Assembly: GCF_900120195.1 (NCBI RefSeq)
Contig: NZ_LT635539.1
Span: forward strand, 1-64,000
Source: Blautia sp. Marseille-P3087
Lineage (GTDB): Bacteria > Bacillota > Clostridia > Lachnospirales > Lachnospiraceae
Length of the DNA stretch: 64,000 bases
Reading direction: 5' to 3'
Numbering within the stretch: position 1 is the first letter of the stretch; each line of letters starts with the position of its first letter. Position numbers and translations under genes: made by a program. The notes beneath the pieces were generated by a model. That model was not told where the DNA came from. It saw only the letters and a program-made list of their open reading frames with translations, and searched no databases. Positions 63,805 to 64,000 of the stretch are shown in pieces.

Positions 63805-64000
63805 ATGCTAAAGATTAAAAGCTATGTGAAAGTAAAAAGCGTTGCAGAAGCGTATGAGCTGAATCAGAAAAAAACAGCAATTGTCCTTGGCGGAATGGTG
63901 TGGCTGAAGATGGGAAATCGTAATATTTCCACAGCCATTGATCTTTCGGGGCTGGGGCTGGATACGATTCAGGAATTTGACGATGAATTTGTGATCGGCT
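63805..64000 (+). CDS. FAD-binding subunit of a xanthine dehydrogenase-type enzyme (N-terminal part)
   Basis: The first 65 codons of a gene cut by the window end. The protein starts MLKIKSYVKVKSVAEAYEL and has VLGGMVWLKMGNRNISTAIDLSGLGLDTI, which matches the PP-binding N-terminal lobe of the FAD subunit of molybdopterin hydroxylases (CoxM/XdhB type). AAAGGAA lies 12 nt upstream of the ATG. A two-cysteine iron-sulfur subunit or the large subunit would be expected next, outside the window. Confidence 0.72.
   Translation, partial: MLKIKSYVKVKSVAEAYELNQKKTAIVLGGMVWLKMGNRNISTAIDLSGLGLDTIQEFDDEFVIG

Overview
The window reads as a chromosomal stretch from a Gram-positive anaerobe of the Lachnospiraceae (Clostridia), close to Blautia, Dorea or Mediterraneibacter. 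This is inferred, not tested. The support is: strong AGGAGG-type ribosome binding sites; type III glutamine synthetase next to an Amt-PII fusion; LL-diaminopimelate aminotransferase; an archaeal-type aspartyl-tRNA synthetase beside gatCAB; a Leu T-box; and two surface-protein islands with sortase and SipW machinery. I see no phage, insertion sequence or CRISPR array.

Layout. 1-4.1 kb: tRNA-Trp, an alanine/glycine:cation symporter, a LysR remnant, a P1-family peptidase and a TRIC-like channel. 4.1-17.9 kb: a nitrogen and glutamine block with amt-PII and glnN on the minus strand, then purF, pyrG, gltB and gltD on the plus strand. 17.9-30.5 kb: a sortase-dependent pilus locus (class C sortase, minor pilin, AraC-type response regulator behind a run of nine G, 1946-residue tip adhesin, shaft pilin, second class C sortase). 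30.5-34.9 kb: MoxR, DUF58 and transglutaminase-like operon. 35-48 kb: glnA with an ANTAR regulator, the transamidation set aspS-gatC-gatA-gatB, dapL, an aminopeptidase, a HAD hydrolase, a phosphatase, ilvN and ilvC. 48-53.4 kb: a SipW/TasA-like island ending in a large isopeptide-domain protein. 53.4-55.9 kb: tRNA-Pro and three secreted proteins. 56-61.5 kb: a five-gene Dlt-like operon that includes a fold-type III PLP decarboxylase. 61.5-64 kb: a Leu T-box with leuA, then the start of an FAD-binding subunit gene cut by the window end.

How it fits together. Many genes make or use glutamine: amt, glnN, glnA, gltBD, purF, pyrG and gatCAB. Four of them (amt, glnN, glnA, pyrG) have an intrinsic-terminator hairpin in the 5' leader, and in three it starts about 10-25 nt after a predicted transcription start. 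The ANTAR protein next to glnA has a receiver domain without its phosphoacceptor Asp. This suggests a nitrogen attenuation regulon.

The most novel candidate is the Dlt-like operon at 56.0-61.5 kb. A DltA-like ligase, a carrier protein, an MBOAT acyltransferase and a DltD-like protein are co-encoded with a decarboxylase that recalls BtrK of butirosin synthesis. The ligase has Ser where DltA has its D-alanine-selecting Cys. I infer that it decorates a surface polymer with an amino acid other than D-alanine, perhaps a decarboxylated one.
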